A stretch of DNA of 6,052 nucleotides from Candidatus Nanohaloarchaea archaeon. GTDB lineage: Archaea; Nanohalarchaeota; Nanosalinia; Nanosalinales; JAHENU01. The DNA is taken from positions 1-6,052 of the forward strand of contig JAHENU010000038.1 of NCBI GenBank assembly GCA_018609855.1. The letters run 5' to 3'. This document shows positions 5,198-6,052 of this stretch, piece after piece; the first letter of the stretch is position 1, and each line of letters opens with the position of its first letter. Below the pieces are notes generated by a model. That model did no database searches. It saw only the letters and a list, made by a program, of their open reading frames with translations, and was not told where the DNA came from. The position numbers and the translations under genes are program-made.

Positions 5198-5272
5198 ACA
5201 GCGCAATAGTGTGTCCAAACTGCTGAGCACGCATGTGCAATGATCTATAGGTGAAAAGCCACGCTGGAAGCG
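5198..5272 (+). other. tRNA-Gln intron with canonical bulge-helix-bulge motif
   Basis: The splice-site fold is textbook. The anticodon stem is followed by the 4-bp central helix TTTT (5192-5195) with GAAG (5267-5270). The 5' bulge is GG^A (5196-5198) and the 3' bulge is CG^T (5271-5273). The intron stem is CAGCG (5199-5203) with CGCTG (5262-5266). Cuts after 5197 and 5272 by the splicing endonuclease remove 75 nt. All five intron-stem pairs are Watson-Crick. Confidence 0.93.
5212..5245 (+). ncRNA. Putative intron-encoded box C/D guide targeting U34 of tRNA-Gln
   Basis: Box D CTGA (5223-5226) is followed by the hairpin GCAC-GCAT-GTGC (5227-5238), then AATGAT (5239-5244) as box C. Together they form a kink-turn: a 4-bp C-stem, a 3-nt AAU bulge, sheared G5242-A5226 and A5243-G5225 pairs, and a U5244-U5224 pair. 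The next pair is C-C instead of the usual G-C. Upstream of box D, TGTCCAAA (5212-5219) is the exact complement of TTTGGACA (5193-5200). The fifth base before box D (5218) pairs with T5194, which is position 34. Known box C/D chemistry (fibrillarin, Nop5, L7Ae) would then methylate the 2'-OH of U34. The second C/D pair of a complete guide RNA is not recognisable. Assignment is inferred from structure. Confidence 0.6.
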
Positions 5273-5313
5273 TCCCGTCGACCCAGGTTCGAGTCCTGGC
5301 CGGGCTATTTGGT

Positions 5314-5341
5314 TATGTGTGACCAGACGGCGCAACACATA
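5314..5341 (+). repeat. Inverted repeat between tRNA-Gln and upp
   Basis: TATGTGT (5314-5320) and ACACATA (5335-5341) are exact inverted copies around a 14-nt spacer. They start 7 nt after the tRNA and end just before the TATA box of the next gene. It could be a trailer hairpin or a repressor site for the downstream promoter. The sequence does not decide. Confidence 0.45.
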
Positions 5342-5342
5342 C

Positions 5343-5353
5343 GGATTTAAAAT
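5343..5353 (+). promoter_or_regulatory. TATA box of the upp gene
   Basis: ggatttaaaat is centred 29 nt before ATG 5377, giving a leaderless arrangement. The promoter looks intact even though the gene behind it is broken. Confidence 0.6.
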
Positions 5354-5376
5354 TGCATTGCGTTATCCTACTTTTA

Positions 5377-6052
5377 ATGGACAACGTCATTCATTATGGA
5401 GACAATCCATTTCAACAGCAACTATTAGACTCACAGCTGCTAACCTTCCGTGATCGCGACACACCAGGATATTCTACTTTTTCATCTGCCAATAATCCCA
5501 AGTAGCACACTGCTTATCATATAGGATCAATTATGGCCGTTTACATGGCTAAACATTTATCCTATGAAGTTAAAAGCGTTATTACTCCGATGGGGGTTAG
5601 TAAACGGCAAACGGTTAAAAGCAGAAAACTATGGTATATTCGGCATAAAACGAGCAGCAGAACCTTTTGTCGAAGGCATGGGCGCTATATGGGATGTGCC
5701 AATACGGTATACCACCTTATCTCGTGACGATGAAATATTATTGTCAGAAGAATTAGAGACTGAAGACCTCTCACGGTTATACGATCGGCACGTATTCATC
5801 AGCGACATCATGCTAGCCGGCGGCGATAGTTTCAACACAGCGCTTGATATACTTCTTACACACAACCTGCACACACCAGTGGAGCGGTGGTCTGTGGTAC
5901 CTCCGAAGGTATTCAGACTGTGCAGGAACACGTGAAGCAGACCTAGGGTCAAGCATTGCCATTGTTTGTAGCAGCCATAGATTCTGTTTTAGACGAAAAT
6001 GGCTTCATTCGGCCGGGTTGTGGAGATGCAGGTGATGAAATATTTGGTGAAA
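5377..6052 (+). pseudogene. upp: Uracil phosphoribosyltransferase, broken by two frameshifts and two stops, partial
   Basis: The intact enzyme makes UMP from uracil and PRPP. Starting at ATG 5377, the pieces read MDNVIHYGDNPFQQQ... LLTFRDRDTP, a stop TAG at 5503-5505, then AYHIGSIMAVYMAKHL...VITPMG in the same frame. A one-base gain within the run of five G (5592-5596) shifts the frame, which continues NGKRLKAENYGIFGIKRAAEPFVEGM through SDIMLAGGDS. A one-base loss near 5886 restores the first frame: VVCGTSEGIQTV, a second TAG at 5944-5946, then [26 protein letters not shown] at the right edge. PGCGDAGD is the family's PGLGDAGD uracil-binding motif. The PRPP loop is also altered: family DPMLATGGS reads DIMLAGGDS. 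The intact promoter and well-kept motifs suggest recent inactivation. Local sequence error or recoded TAG are alternatives. Confidence 0.82.

Larger units (their letters stand above)
5160..5307 (+). tRNA. tRNA-Gln (anticodon TTG) with 75-nt intron
   Basis: Exon 1 is 5160-5197 and exon 2 is 5273-5307, giving a 73-nt mature tRNA. The acceptor stem is AGCCCGG with CCGGGCT, and the A1-T72 pair is the form expected of archaeal tRNA-Gln. The discriminator is A5307, with no encoded CCA. The anticodon stem GCGGG (5187-5191) pairs with CCCGT (5274-5278). The loop after splicing is TTTTGGT, with TTG at 34-36 (5194-5196). The T arm is CCAGG-TTCGAGT-CCTGG and the variable loop is 4 nt. The D arm is weak, with a T-T mismatch at 13-22. 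The intron sits between positions 37 and 38, the canonical archaeal site. In archaea such tRNAs are usually charged with Glu and then amidated by GatDE. Confidence 0.93.

Noticed and set aside
5273..5307. tRNA-Gln 3' end as an integration (att) site
   Set aside because: No second copy of the tRNA 3' end, integrase gene or other mobile-element sign is present in the window.
5592..5596. Programmed frameshift at the five-G run in upp
   Set aside because: A second unrelated frameshift and two stops occur in the same gene, which fits decay better than programmed recoding.
5533..5935. Two separate plus-strand genes (5533-5727 and 5564-5935)
   Set aside because: Each contains consecutive pieces of one uracil phosphoribosyltransferase in different frames. 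The rest of each frame is out-of-frame noise.
1..6052. CRISPR array, transposase or tandem repeats
   Set aside because: No regularly spaced repeats, insertion-sequence ends or transposase-like frames were seen.

Overview
The window comes from an archaeon. It carries an archaeal-type signal recognition particle (SRP) RNA, a tRNA-Gln gene split by an intron with a canonical bulge-helix-bulge splice motif, tRNA genes without encoded CCA, and T/A-rich TATA boxes 26-29 nt before start codons. Short genes, small membrane proteins and overlapping gene ends suggest a compact genome, perhaps a DPANN-type lineage, but the lineage is inference only.

Layout. On the minus strand from about 1770 to 1 lie, in transcription order, the SRP RNA (about 1772-1527), a membrane-anchored Lon-type (S16) Ser/Lys protease without ATPase (1467-631), and a TraB/PrgY-family protein (600 to beyond the left edge). 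Divergent from the SRP RNA is a zinc-ribbon plus multi-helix membrane protein (1878-2363). A plus-strand cluster follows: tRNA-Cys(GCA) (2523-2593), a 60-residue two-helix membrane protein (2657-2839) and cysteinyl-tRNA synthetase (2844-4265). Then come two unrecognised small minus-strand genes (4550-4251 and 4987-4862) flanking a plus-strand 83-residue two-helix membrane protein (4616-4867). The right part holds tRNA-Gln(TTG) with a 75-nt intron (5160-5307) and a uracil phosphoribosyltransferase gene (5377 to the right edge) broken by two frameshifts and two in-frame TAG codons.

Functional links. tRNA-Cys and the enzyme that charges it lie in one cluster. The SRP RNA, Lon-like protease, TraB protein and several small membrane proteins together give a membrane-biogenesis and quality-control flavour, though the coupling is inferred from position. 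Most first genes appear to be read from leaderless mRNAs, whereas cysS, the last gene of its cluster, has a strong Shine-Dalgarno sequence overlapping the preceding stop.

Most notable signal. The tRNA-Gln intron contains a box D CTGA (5223-5226), a 4-bp hairpin and a box C-like AATGAT that together form a kink-turn. Just upstream of box D is an 8-nt guide exactly complementary to the anticodon region. Under the box D+5 rule this guide targets U34, the wobble base. The intron therefore looks like a cis-acting 2'-O-methylation guide for tRNA-Gln, analogous to the known haloarchaeal tRNA-Trp intron.
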